From: Betaproteobacteria bacterium
GTDB lineage: Bacteria; Pseudomonadota; Gammaproteobacteria; Burkholderiales; Casimicrobiaceae
Length of the DNA: 64,000 bases
NCBI GenBank assembly: GCA_013298765.1
Contig: JAAFJA010000006.1
Location: forward strand, 62,001 to 126,000
Reading direction: 5' to 3'
The notes beneath the pieces are model-generated. The model saw only the letters and a list, made by a program, of their open reading frames with translations, was not told where the DNA came from and did not search any database. Positions 53,773 to 61,152 of this stretch are shown here, piece after piece (the stretch's first letter is position 1; every line of letters begins with the position of its first letter). A program made the translations under genes and the position numbers.

Positions 53773-53870
53773 ATCAATCAGCTTTTGATCGTAAACCCCA
53801 ATTTAATTGGGGCTAGTGAACGATAAACATCAAAAAAGCTCATTATTTTTTTGGATACGTAGCCCCAATT
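53773..53870 (+). repeat. Long intergenic repeat, copy B, with strong stem-loop
   Basis: This copy aligns without gaps to 34873-34970 (see there). It also contains the perfect palindrome CCCCAATT-T-AATTGGGG (53796-53812). An outer arm AGCTTTTGAT (53780-53789) can pair with ATCAAAAAAGCT (53829-53840). A reverse copy of the core, TAGCCCCAATT, follows at 53860-53870. It lies in the convergent gap after the phytase-like gene and may work as a terminator. No gene is seen in 53745-53904. Confidence 0.62.
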
Positions 53871-53904
53871 GAACAAGCGATTACGCCACTAAGTTGCTAT
53901 CAAA

Positions 53905-55164
53905 CTAGCACCTCTGCATCGCGTTCAACGGGAAGCTCGGGTCGCGCTCGGCAACCAAGTCAGCGGCGACGCGGGCAGAGCCACAGCTCATCGTCCAGCC
54001 AATGTGTCCTTGGCCGCAGTTCCAGATGAGCGAGCCGTCGCCGAACTGGTTGACCTGAGTCGTGAGAATCGGCAGCGAAGAAGGCGTCATCGGGCGCAAG
54101 CACGCCCAGGGTTCAATCTCGGCGCTCATTTTCCAATCGAGCGCGCCGGGGAAGAGTGACTCGAAACTATCGTGGTGTGCCTCAAAATTCGACGCGTGAT
54201 AGTTTTTGTCGTCCCCGGCGAAAAGCGCGCCGGTAGTGAGTCGCATGAAGCCGCCCAACGGGCAGAACGCAACCAAACTATCTTCGCAAATGCCGCCGCG
54301 CGAAGGGGCCTTCGACGGGTCTTTGATGGGCACCGTGAGTGAGAAGCCCTTCACCGGATAAATGGGCAGTTTCAACGAAAGCTGCTTCGCAAAGTGGTAG
54401 CTTGCCGGGCCAAGTGCCACGACGAATTTGTCAGCCTGAAGCGGCTCCAAATTTGCGAAAACACCGTAGCCGCGATCTACCACCGAGAGCGTTGTGCGAA
54501 TCTCCGCGCCGTAGCGAAATACGACGCCGCGCTCGGAAAGAAATGCCGCAAGCGCACGGGTGAAGCGTCGAGAATCACCTTGCGCATCGGTCGGGGCGAA
54601 ACTCGCGCCTGCGAAATCTGTGTGAGAAAGCGCGGGCTCAAGCGCAATCGCCTCCGCGCGCGAAAGCAGCTTCGCCTCAACGCCAAACTTCGCGCAATGT
54701 TTAAGCCGGACGCGCGCCGACTCCAAACTCGCTTCACTTCGGCAGATGTAGAGCAAGCCTTCACGTCGATAACCACAATCGAGCCCGGTCTCTGCGATCG
54801 TCGATTCGAGTTCGCTCTGGCAGAAGCGCGAAAATTCGAGCTTCGCTTTACTCAAGTAATCGTACTGAGCTTCATTTGCGTATGACACAAATTCGCCGCC
54901 CCAGCGCCAAAGCCGTGGGTCGAGTGGCTTCACGATACGCATGGGTGCGCTCGGATCGGTGAGCGCGCGCCAAATCGTTTTTCCAATGTTTGGGGTCGGC
55001 CACGGCAGCGCACGCGACGCAGAAACAAGACAGGCATTGGCGTAGCTCGTCTCGCTCGCGGCGTCATCGTTGCGATCAAAAACCTCGACCTCGTGTCCGT
55101 CACGCCACAGGTAATACGCGGTCGCAACGCCGATGAGTCCCGCGCCAAGCACAATCACTTTCAT
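53905..55164 (-). CDS. dadA: D-amino-acid dehydrogenase-type FAD oxidoreductase
   Basis: This 419-residue protein oxidises amino acids with FAD; the closest pattern is DadA, D-amino-acid dehydrogenase. The dinucleotide motif Val-Leu-Gly-Ala-Gly-Leu-Ile-Gly-Val-Ala-Thr-Ala-Tyr-Tyr-Leu begins at residue 4. The middle has Glu-Gly-Leu-Leu-Tyr and Pro-Val-Lys-Gly-Phe-Ser-Leu-Thr. The C-terminus has Pro-Trp-Ala-Cys-Leu-Arg-Pro-Met-Thr-Pro and Asn-Cys-Gly-Gln-Gly-His-Ile-Gly-Trp-Thr-Met-Ser-Cys-Gly. The ATG at 55164 gives the standard start. Substrate range is not certain. Confidence 0.88.
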   Translation of the reverse strand: MKVIVLGAGLIGVATAYYLWRDGHEVEVFDRNDDAASETSYANACLVSASRALPWPTPNIGKTIWRALTDPSAPMRIVKPLDPRLWRWGGEFVSYANEAQYDYLSKAKLEFSRFCQSELESTIAETGLDCGYRREGLLYICRSEASLESARVRLKHCAKFGVEAKLLSRAEAIALEPALSHTDFAGASFAPTDAQGDSRRFTRALAAFLSERGVVFRYGAEIRTTLSVVDRGYGVFANLEPLQADKFVVALGPASYHFAKQLSLKLPIYPVKGFSLTVPIKDPSKAPSRGGICEDSLVAFCPLGGFMRLTTGALFAGDDKNYHASNFEAHHDSFESLFPGALDWKMSAEIEPWACLRPMTPSSLPILTTQVNQFGDGSLIWNCGQGHIGWTMSCGSARVAADLVAERDPSFPLNAMQRC

Positions 55165-55252
55165 GCAGAAAATGATAGCGCGCATTTGCGTGCAGCTCGC
55201 CGCCGCAACGTCGCGAAACCGGCGAGCGAACGCTCTCGAAAGACCTTCGAAC

Positions 55253-56032
55253 TTATTCGGGCGCGAAGACAGCAGTTACCGGCGCATGATCGCTCGGCTT
55301 TTCGCCTTTACGCTCATTACGATCCACGGCACACGACGTGCAACGTGACGCCATTGCGGGCGACGCGAGGACGTGATCGATTCGCAAGCCCTTGTTTTTC
55401 GGGAACGCAAGCATGCGGTAATCCCACCACGAGAACGTGTTGGCGGGTTGCTCGAACTGGCGAAACGTGTCGCTGAGGCCGAGCGCGACCCAATGATTGA
55501 AAAATGCCCGCTCTTCAACGGTACACAGCACTTGGCCTTCCCACGCCTTGGGATCGTGCACATCGGCGTCGGTTGGCGCAATGTTGAAGTCACCCACGAC
55601 CACGAGCTTGTCGTGGGTCGCGCGCTCGCGCTCAAGCCATTGCGTACACGCTTCTAGCCAACGCAGTTTGTAGGCAAATTTCTCCGATCCAACCTCTTGT
55701 CCGTTAACCACGTAGAGGCAGATGACTCGTGTGTCGCCCACGGTGGCCGCAATCGCGCGCGATTGTTCGTCTTCGAATCCTGGGATGCCGCGCACCACGT
55801 CGGTGGGCGTCGGCAAGTCATTCTTCGTAATGATCGCCACGCCGTTGTAGGTCTTCTGCCCAAATGCAAGGGAGTGATAACCAAGTGCGTCAAACATCTC
55901 GTGCGGGAACTTCGCATCCTCCATCTTGAGCTCTTGCAAACACAACACATCAACCGCGTTTGCGCGAAGCCAGTTTTCCGCGCGCTCCTTGCGTGCGGTC
56001 AGTGAATTAACGTTCCAAGTAGTAATTTTCAC
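55253..56032 (-). CDS. xthA: Exodeoxyribonuclease III (second paralogue)
   Basis: This 259-residue enzyme starts with GTG at 56032 (Val-Lys-Ile-Thr-Thr-Trp-Asn-Val-Asn-Ser-Leu). It has Leu-Cys-Leu-Gln-Glu-Leu-Lys, Tyr-Asn-Gly-Val-Ala-Ile, Val-Val-Val-Gly-Asp-Phe-Asn-Ile-Ala-Pro, Phe-Ser-Trp-Trp-Asp-Tyr-Arg, Leu-Arg-Ile-Asp-His and Ser-Asp-His-Ala-Pro. It is closer to the E. coli XthA pattern than the copy at 8935 (which has Ile-Arg-Ser-Ala and Gly-Leu-Trp). Two AP endonucleases of this family in one chromosome are common in proteobacteria. Confidence 0.95.
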   Translation of the reverse strand: MKITTWNVNSLTARKERAENWLRANAVDVLCLQELKMEDAKFPHEMFDALGYHSLAFGQKTYNGVAIITKNDLPTPTDVVRGIPGFEDEQSRAIAATVGDTRVICLYVVNGQEVGSEKFAYKLRWLEACTQWLERERATHDKLVVVGDFNIAPTDADVHDPKAWEGQVLCTVEERAFFNHWVALGLSDTFRQFEQPANTFSWWDYRMLAFPKNKGLRIDHVLASPAMASRCTSCAVDRNERKGEKPSDHAPVTAVFAPE

Positions 56033-56066
56033 GAGATGAACCAGGAAATAGAGGGGGGATGGGGCA

Positions 56067-56104
56067 ATAAAAAACGCGAGTGGATGAGAGATCCAGCTCG
56101 CGTT
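56067..56104 (-). terminator. Intrinsic terminator after the DUF4124-glutaredoxin gene
   Basis: AACGCGAG-TGGA (56073-56084) pairs with TCCA-(G)-CTCGCGTT (56092-56104) around a 7-nt loop with one bulged base. On the minus strand it is followed by a T-run (complement of 56067-56072). It isolates the DUF4124-glutaredoxin gene from xthA. Confidence 0.85.
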
Positions 56105-56144
56105 ATCGCGCGTCACGCGCGCTCTGGGGCCTTAGCGTGGCGAC

Positions 56145-56717
56145 TTACGAATTCGGCTTAGGTGCCTCTTTCTTTGGTGCGTCTTTCGGCGCGTCTTTCT
56201 TCGCGGCATCAATCCCGGTGAGATCTTCTACGGGCTTGGGCTTCGCGAATGGCGGCGTTTTGGGATAACCCGCACCGTCAAGGGCGCCCGCCCAGTTCGC
56301 TTCGCTCCAACCAGAAAGCTTGCGCTCGCCAATCTTGAGTACAGGGATCACGTTGCCGCCGGTTTCGTCGCGAAACTTCTTATTGAGCTCCGCACTTCTC
56401 GTCGGGTCAACGACCGTATGAGGAATTCCGCGGCGATTCAGGTAGCCCTTCGCCTGATCGCAGCTCTCGCCGCATTCACTCACGAAGAGCGTCACGGGAT
56501 TGCGCTTTTGCGCATCGCTTGAAGCAAGCGACGCTTCGTTATTTTGAATTGAATTTCCGCGAACGTTTCGCTCTTCGCCCTTAACGCCCGGCGGTGGGGG
56601 TTGGTCGGAGTAAATGACCCGGCCGTTTGCATCAGTCCAGCGATAGACCGCTTGAGCGGCGACTGCGCCGCTAATCAGCGCCAGCGCTAACCCTAGTGTG
56701 AGCTTTTGAACCATCAT
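56145..56717 (-). CDS. Exported DUF4124-glutaredoxin-like fusion
   Basis: This 190-residue protein has a signal peptide ending Val-Ala-Ala-Gln-Ala. A DUF4124 module Val-Tyr-Arg-Trp-Thr-Asp-Ala-Asn-Gly-Arg-Val-Ile-Tyr-Ser-Asp-Gln-Pro-Pro-Pro-Pro follows. Then comes a glutaredoxin-like domain: Val-Thr-Leu-Phe-Val-Ser-Glu-Cys-Gly-Glu-Ser-Cys, Arg-Gly-Ile-Pro-His-Thr-Val-Val-Asp-Pro, Gly-Gly-Asn-Val-Ile-Pro-Val-Leu. The redox motif is Cys-x3-Cys rather than Cys-x2-Cys. A Lys/Ala/Pro-rich tail ends the protein. The ATG at 56717 has GGAGG 9 nt upstream. A periplasmic thiol role is plausible but unproven. Confidence 0.85.
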   Translation of the reverse strand: MMVQKLTLGLALALISGAVAAQAVYRWTDANGRVIYSDQPPPPGVKGEERNVRGNSIQNNEASLASSDAQKRNPVTLFVSECGESCDQAKGYLNRRGIPHTVVDPTRSAELNKKFRDETGGNVIPVLKIGERKLSGWSEANWAGALDGAGYPKTPPFAKPKPVEDLTGIDAAKKDAPKDAPKKEAPKPNS

Positions 56718-56744
56718 TCTGAGCATCCTCCCGCAATAGCGCGC

Positions 56745-58841
56745 CTAAACGCGAGGCGCTGGACTCGAAACCATACCATTGTGCCGCAAAAGCGCGTCCA
56801 CTGAAGGCGCGCGCCCCCTAAACGCGATGAAATTGCTCATGGCGTCGCGGCTACCACCCCGCCCTAATACCTCGCGGCGGAAGTCATCTCCCACCTTAGC
56901 GGAGAGCACTCCCTCTTCCTCGAAACGACTGTAGGCATCGGCCGAAAGCACTTCCGCCCACTTATAGCTGTAGTAGCCCGCTGCATAGCCGCCTGCAAAG
57001 ATATGGGCAAACGACCACGGCATGCGATTCCAGTGAGGCGGAATCAGCACTGCCACCTCGCGACGAACTTCGCCCAAAACGCGCAGCAGTTCAGCGCGGT
57101 TGACGCTCAGATTTTCGGTGTGGAGTCGCATGTCAAACAAGGCGAACTCCATCTGGCGTACGGTGCCCATGCCGGCCTGGAAATTCTTCGCTGCGATCAT
57201 CTTTTCAAAGAGCGCGCGAGGTAGCGGCTCGCCACGATCCACATGCTGCGTCATGTGCGAAAGCACATCCCATTCCCAGCAGTAGTTTTCCATGAATTGG
57301 CTCGGCAGCTCCACCGCATCCCATTCAACATGCCCGAAGCCAGAAACGCCCAGCGTGCCCACCGCGGTGAGTAGTAGGTGCAAGCCGTGACCGAATTCGT
57401 GAAACAGCGTGATCACGTCGTCGTGCGAAAAAAGTGCGGGCTTGCCGCCGACGGGTGAGGGGAAGTTACAGGTCATGTAGGCGACAGGTGTTTGCGTGCG
57501 CCCACGCACCACACGACGCGCCCGCGCAGTGTCGGCCCACGCACCGGGTCGCTTGCCTTCGCGGGCGTAAAGATCGAAGAAAAATTCGCCAACCCGCGCA
57601 CCAGTGCCGCCCTTGCTGCTATCGAGCACTTCGAAATAGCGCACGTCCTTGTGCCAAGCGCTGGCTTTGCCTTCACGGATTTTGACGGAGTAGATCTGTT
57701 CGACCACCCGGAAAAGCCCTGCGAGTACACGATCTTCGGGGAAATATTGACGCACTTCTTCATCGCTAAAGGCGTAGCGCTTTTCGCGTAACTTTTCTGA
57801 GGCGTAAGCGGCGTCCCAAGCTTCTAGTGTGGCGATGCCCAGCTCGTCACGTGCGAAGGCTTGCAGCTCGGCAAGATCACGTTCGGCGTAGGGCCGAGCG
57901 CGCTTCGACATGTCGCGAATGAACGCGATCACCTCCGCCGGCGTGTTGGCCATTTTGGGCACCACCGAGAGCGCGGCAAAGTTCTCGTAGCCCAAAAGCT
58001 TTGCTTCTTCTGCACGCAAGGCCATGATCTGCTCGATGGACTCTGAGTTATCGAACTTCGCGGCCACAGAATCGGTCGGCGGCATTGCATTTGCTGCGAG
58101 CTCACTCGCGCGGGTGACATACGCGCGGTAGATCGTTTCGCGCAATGAACGCGAGTTCGCGTATTGCATCACGGGCAGATACGAAGGCGCGTGCAGCGTC
58201 AAGCGTGCCATGCCGTCAGCAAGCCCCGCGGCTCGCGCTTTTTCTATCGCCGTTTGCTTGGCATCCTCAGGCAACCCATCAAGCTCAGTCGCGGCCACGT
58301 CGAGCGAGAACGCATTGGTGGCATCGAGAACGTTATCTTCAAACTTTGTTGCCAGTGCGGACAGTGATTCTTGGATCGCGGCGAAGCGTTCGCGCGACGT
58401 CCCTTCGAGTTCGACCCCAGAGAGACGGAAATCACGCAGCTCATGCTTCAAAAGCGCGCGCTGTTCGTCGAGCAACGCGGCAAAAATCGACTCATCTGCG
58501 GCGAGCGACTTGTAGCGCTCGAATAGCGCGCGGTTCAGACCCAGTTCCGTCCAATACTGCGTGATTTTCGGCTCCGCTTCATTATGCGCATCTCGCAGCT
58601 CGGGTGTACTGACCACCGCGTTCATGTGAGCGACCGCGCCCCAGGCACGCGACAGCCTCTCGTTTGCGTCCTGAAGTGGCTCCACCACGGTTTCCCAACG
58701 AAGCGATTCTGTGGCCTCAACTTTGGCCACTGCAGCCCGGGCGTCAGCGATTAGCGCATCAATCGCGGGGACCACGTGTTCGGGTTTAATCGCTGCGTAG
58801 TCCGTAAGTTCTGTGGTGGAAAGTAATGGATTCGTAGACAT
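56745..58841 (-). CDS. prlC: Oligopeptidase A (M3 metallopeptidase)
   Basis: This 698-residue cytoplasmic zinc endopeptidase degrades signal peptides and oligopeptides. The M3 zinc motif His-Glu-Phe-Gly-His-Gly-Leu-His and the downstream Glu-Leu-Pro-Ser-Gln-Phe-Met-Glu-Asn third-ligand helix are intact. The C-terminal Ala-Gly-Gly-Tyr-Ala-Ala-Gly-Tyr-Tyr-Ser-Tyr-Lys-Trp signature and Gly-Arg-Gly-Gly-Ser segment are typical. The N-terminal Asn-Pro-Leu-Leu start places the initiation at ATG 58841; a 21-codon upstream extension is non-homologous. It lies 28 nt before the DUF4124-glutaredoxin gene on the same strand and may be co-transcribed. Confidence 0.96.
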   Translation of the reverse strand: MSTNPLLSTTELTDYAAIKPEHVVPAIDALIADARAAVAKVEATESLRWETVVEPLQDANERLSRAWGAVAHMNAVVSTPELRDAHNEAEPKITQYWTELGLNRALFERYKSLAADESIFAALLDEQRALLKHELRDFRLSGVELEGTSRERFAAIQESLSALATKFEDNVLDATNAFSLDVAATELDGLPEDAKQTAIEKARAAGLADGMARLTLHAPSYLPVMQYANSRSLRETIYRAYVTRASELAANAMPPTDSVAAKFDNSESIEQIMALRAEEAKLLGYENFAALSVVPKMANTPAEVIAFIRDMSKRARPYAERDLAELQAFARDELGIATLEAWDAAYASEKLREKRYAFSDEEVRQYFPEDRVLAGLFRVVEQIYSVKIREGKASAWHKDVRYFEVLDSSKGGTGARVGEFFFDLYAREGKRPGAWADTARARRVVRGRTQTPVAYMTCNFPSPVGGKPALFSHDDVITLFHEFGHGLHLLLTAVGTLGVSGFGHVEWDAVELPSQFMENYCWEWDVLSHMTQHVDRGEPLPRALFEKMIAAKNFQAGMGTVRQMEFALFDMRLHTENLSVNRAELLRVLGEVRREVAVLIPPHWNRMPWSFAHIFAGGYAAGYYSYKWAEVLSADAYSRFEEEGVLSAKVGDDFRREVLGRGGSRDAMSNFIAFRGRAPSVDALLRHNGMVSSPAPRV

Positions 58842-59041
58842 ACGGTTAGAGAAAAAGTCTTTGTAGTGAGTTGTGGCTGCGAGACTGAAATTCAACGCAT
58901 TCACGGCGATTAGCCCGAAAGCATAGTACGAGATCGAACGATTCTGAAGTGCGATTCCCCGTGGGCGGCGGCGAATGCGACCGAAGACGTTTCTCGCTAT
59001 CGGCGCAGAGGCTTGCGAGCGCAGCGGTAGTTTGCGTTTCG

Positions 59042-59734
59042 CTAGAGTCGATTGAGCGTGTCAACGTCGCCCGGCGTAGTGACATTGCACCAAAGCCCTG
59101 TGTGTAGCTGGCCCGTGACCCGCCCGCGGGCAACCCAGTCGCGGTAGTGCGGGAGCAGCGCAAATCGCTGATTTTGCGGCCAGTCTGCAATCAGCGCTGT
59201 GCGCAAAAGACCAACGTTGGCGAGCGTTTGCCGCGGCTCACCCTCGTGGCAGCGCCCATCACGGCCAAGCGCAAATTCACCGCCCGGTCGATCTTCTGAT
59301 CTCGGCACGAGGAAGAAATGTGCATCTGAACTCCAGTCACTTTCCCCAATTTTGGATGGGCGATAGTCTAGAAATTGTGCGTAGTCAATTTCCGAGAATA
59401 TGTCTGCACTGACCAAAATTAAGTTGGGCTGGTTGAAAAATGCTGCTGCAGTTGCAACACCTCCGCCACTTTCGAGCGGTTCTGGTTCGTAGGAGTATTT
59501 CAATTCGCAGCCAAACCGCCCGCCGTCGCCAAGCGCATTGCGGATGTCCTCCGCGCGATAACTTACGTTGATCACAATGCGCTCCACGCCCACGGCGACG
59601 AGCTTTTCGATGTGGTGAACGATCAGCGGTTTGCCGCGCACTTCGACCAACGGCTTCGGCAGGTGATCAGTGAGCGGTCGCATTCGCTCGCCGCGACCGG
59701 CAGCGAGGATCATGGCGCAGATGTCGAGTGGCAC
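59042..59734 (-). CDS. murU: N-acetylmuramate alpha-1-phosphate uridylyltransferase
   Basis: MurU uridylylates MurNAc-1-phosphate to UDP-MurNAc in a peptidoglycan-recycling route that bypasses MurA/B and fosfomycin. The 230-residue nucleotidyltransferase starts Ala-Met-Ile-Leu-Ala-Ala-Gly-Arg-Gly-Glu-Arg-Met-Arg-Pro-Leu-Thr, with Pro-Lys-Pro-Leu-Val-Glu-Val, Leu-Glu-Ser-Gly-Gly-Gly and Val-Ser-Ala-Asp. The ending Cys-Asn-Val-Thr-Thr-Pro-Gly-Asp-Val-Asp-Thr-Leu is typical. It lies 15 nt after amgK, the preceding enzyme of the pathway. Confidence 0.92.
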   Translation of the reverse strand: MPLDICAMILAAGRGERMRPLTDHLPKPLVEVRGKPLIVHHIEKLVAVGVERIVINVSYRAEDIRNALGDGGRFGCELKYSYEPEPLESGGGVATAAAFFNQPNLILVSADIFSEIDYAQFLDYRPSKIGESDWSSDAHFFLVPRSEDRPGGEFALGRDGRCHEGEPRQTLANVGLLRTALIADWPQNQRFALLPHYRDWVARGRVTGQLHTGLWCNVTTPGDVDTLNRL

Positions 59735-59749
59735 GGTGGACGTGGCGAT

Positions 59750-60814
59750 CTAGAACGTGTAGCCGACCTGCGGCGCTCGCTGCTCGATGCGATCAAACAG
59801 GCGCAAGAGCGGCGCAAACGCTTCGTAACGCCCTGCCACGCCGCGCACGTAGCTCACGAAGCGCGGCGCATCGGCCAGATACTTCGGTTTGCCATCGCGA
59901 TAGTTGATTCGCGCAAAGATGCCCATCACTTTGAGATGCCGTTGCAAACCCATCCATTCGAATTCACGGTAGAACTCTGAAAAATCAGCGCGAACAGGTA
60001 GGCCCGCTTTTTTCGCCTTCTCCCAATAGCGAATCGTCCAATCAATGACTTGTGGCTCTTCCCACGAGATAAACGCGTCACGCATTAGAGACGCAATGTC
60101 ATAGCTGATGGGCCCCACTACGGCATCTTGGAAATCAAGCACGCCGGGGTTGGCTGCGCGATCATTCACCACCATCAAATTTCGTGGCATATAGTCGCGG
60201 TGCACGAGCACGGTGGGCTGTGCGAGCGCGCTCGCGATGAGCGTCGCGTAAACGTGCTCGAGCCCTTCTTTTTCTTCGTTTGAGAGTTCGAGTTGCAGGT
60301 GCGTCTTCAAATACCAATCGGGAAATAAATCGATCTCTCGGCGCAGGAGCCGAGCGTGATAGTGGCCGAGCGCGGGCTCCGCCTTGTTTGGATCGATCAA
60401 TTGGAGGCGGACGAGTGCGCCGATCGCATCATGGAAAAGTGCGTTTCGCGATAGGGCATCTGACGAGCCCATGATTGAGAGCGCAGAGAGAAACGTTTTC
60501 GGGCCTAGATCGCCCAAGAGCAAAAAGCCCCGCGCGCCATCTTCCGCAAGCAGACGCGGCACGTTGATGCCACCGCCTTCGAGCAAGCGGAGCACCGTAA
60601 CAAAGTGAGCCGTGTTTTCCTGCTCGGGCGGCGCATCCATGACGATCGCGCTGCTGCCGTCATCGCCGGTGACGCGGAAATAGCGCCTGAAGCTTGCATC
60701 TTCGGAGGCCGCGGCGATTGCTGCCCACGGCGCATCGGAAAGCCCTTCCAGCCAAGCGACAACAAGATCGAGGCGCGGGTCGGCTCCGGTAGGTGGCAAA
60801 GAAATTCTTTTCAT
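59750..60814 (-). CDS. amgK: N-acetylmuramate/N-acetylglucosamine anomeric kinase
   Basis: AmgK phosphorylates MurNAc and GlcNAc at the anomeric carbon, supplying MurU. The 354-residue protein has the aminoglycoside-phosphotransferase fold: Phe-Arg-Arg-Tyr-Phe-Arg-Val near residue 46, Ala-Ile-Val-Met-Asp-Ala-Pro-Pro-Glu, the catalytic loop Val-His-Arg-Asp-Tyr-Met-Pro-Arg-Asn-Leu-Met, and Asp-Phe-Gln-Asp-Ala-Val-Val-Gly-Pro-Ile-Ser-Tyr-Asp. The ATG at 60814 is chosen; the frame extends 8 codons further. It forms an operon with murU and diverges from lptD, an arrangement also seen in Pseudomonas. Confidence 0.92.
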   Translation of the reverse strand: MKRISLPPTGADPRLDLVVAWLEGLSDAPWAAIAAASEDASFRRYFRVTGDDGSSAIVMDAPPEQENTAHFVTVLRLLEGGGINVPRLLAEDGARGFLLLGDLGPKTFLSALSIMGSSDALSRNALFHDAIGALVRLQLIDPNKAEPALGHYHARLLRREIDLFPDWYLKTHLQLELSNEEKEGLEHVYATLIASALAQPTVLVHRDYMPRNLMVVNDRAANPGVLDFQDAVVGPISYDIASLMRDAFISWEEPQVIDWTIRYWEKAKKAGLPVRADFSEFYREFEWMGLQRHLKVMGIFARINYRDGKPKYLADAPRFVSYVRGVAGRYEAFAPLLRLFDRIEQRAPQVGYTF

Positions 60815-61152
60815 GGGTGTGGTGGCAGTGCGGCGCAATGCCGCAAACAGACGGGCGACGCAACAAGCGCCCGATGCTCGCGGCGCATTTCGCGACTCCT
60901 GCGTTTTTCGCTAAGAGGAGCGCTGAAAAAGTCTGCACGACACAGTACGCCTCGGATTGCGATCAGGTGTGGAGAAACCTCGAAACGTGGCACGCCAGTC
61001 GAGAAATTTCAATACGCCAAATCCCCGAGGACCGACGATGCGGCGTGCAGCCAAGACTTGTTCAGCGCTTCCTTAAGGCTAACGCCTTGATTTGTCGGAT
61101 AAACTTTCGATTTTACCGATCACGGTGAGCGCGCCTCACCGGAATTGACTGT
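60815..61152. other. Divergent region between amgK and lptD with an inverted repeat
   Basis: No gene is supported in these 338 nt. GCGCTGAAAAAGTCT (60920-60934) and AGACTTGTTCAGCGC (61054-61068) are complementary at 14 of 15 positions but 119 nt apart. AAGGC/GCCTT forms a small hairpin near 61075-61088. Promoters for both operons must lie here; I cannot place them with confidence. Confidence 0.45.
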
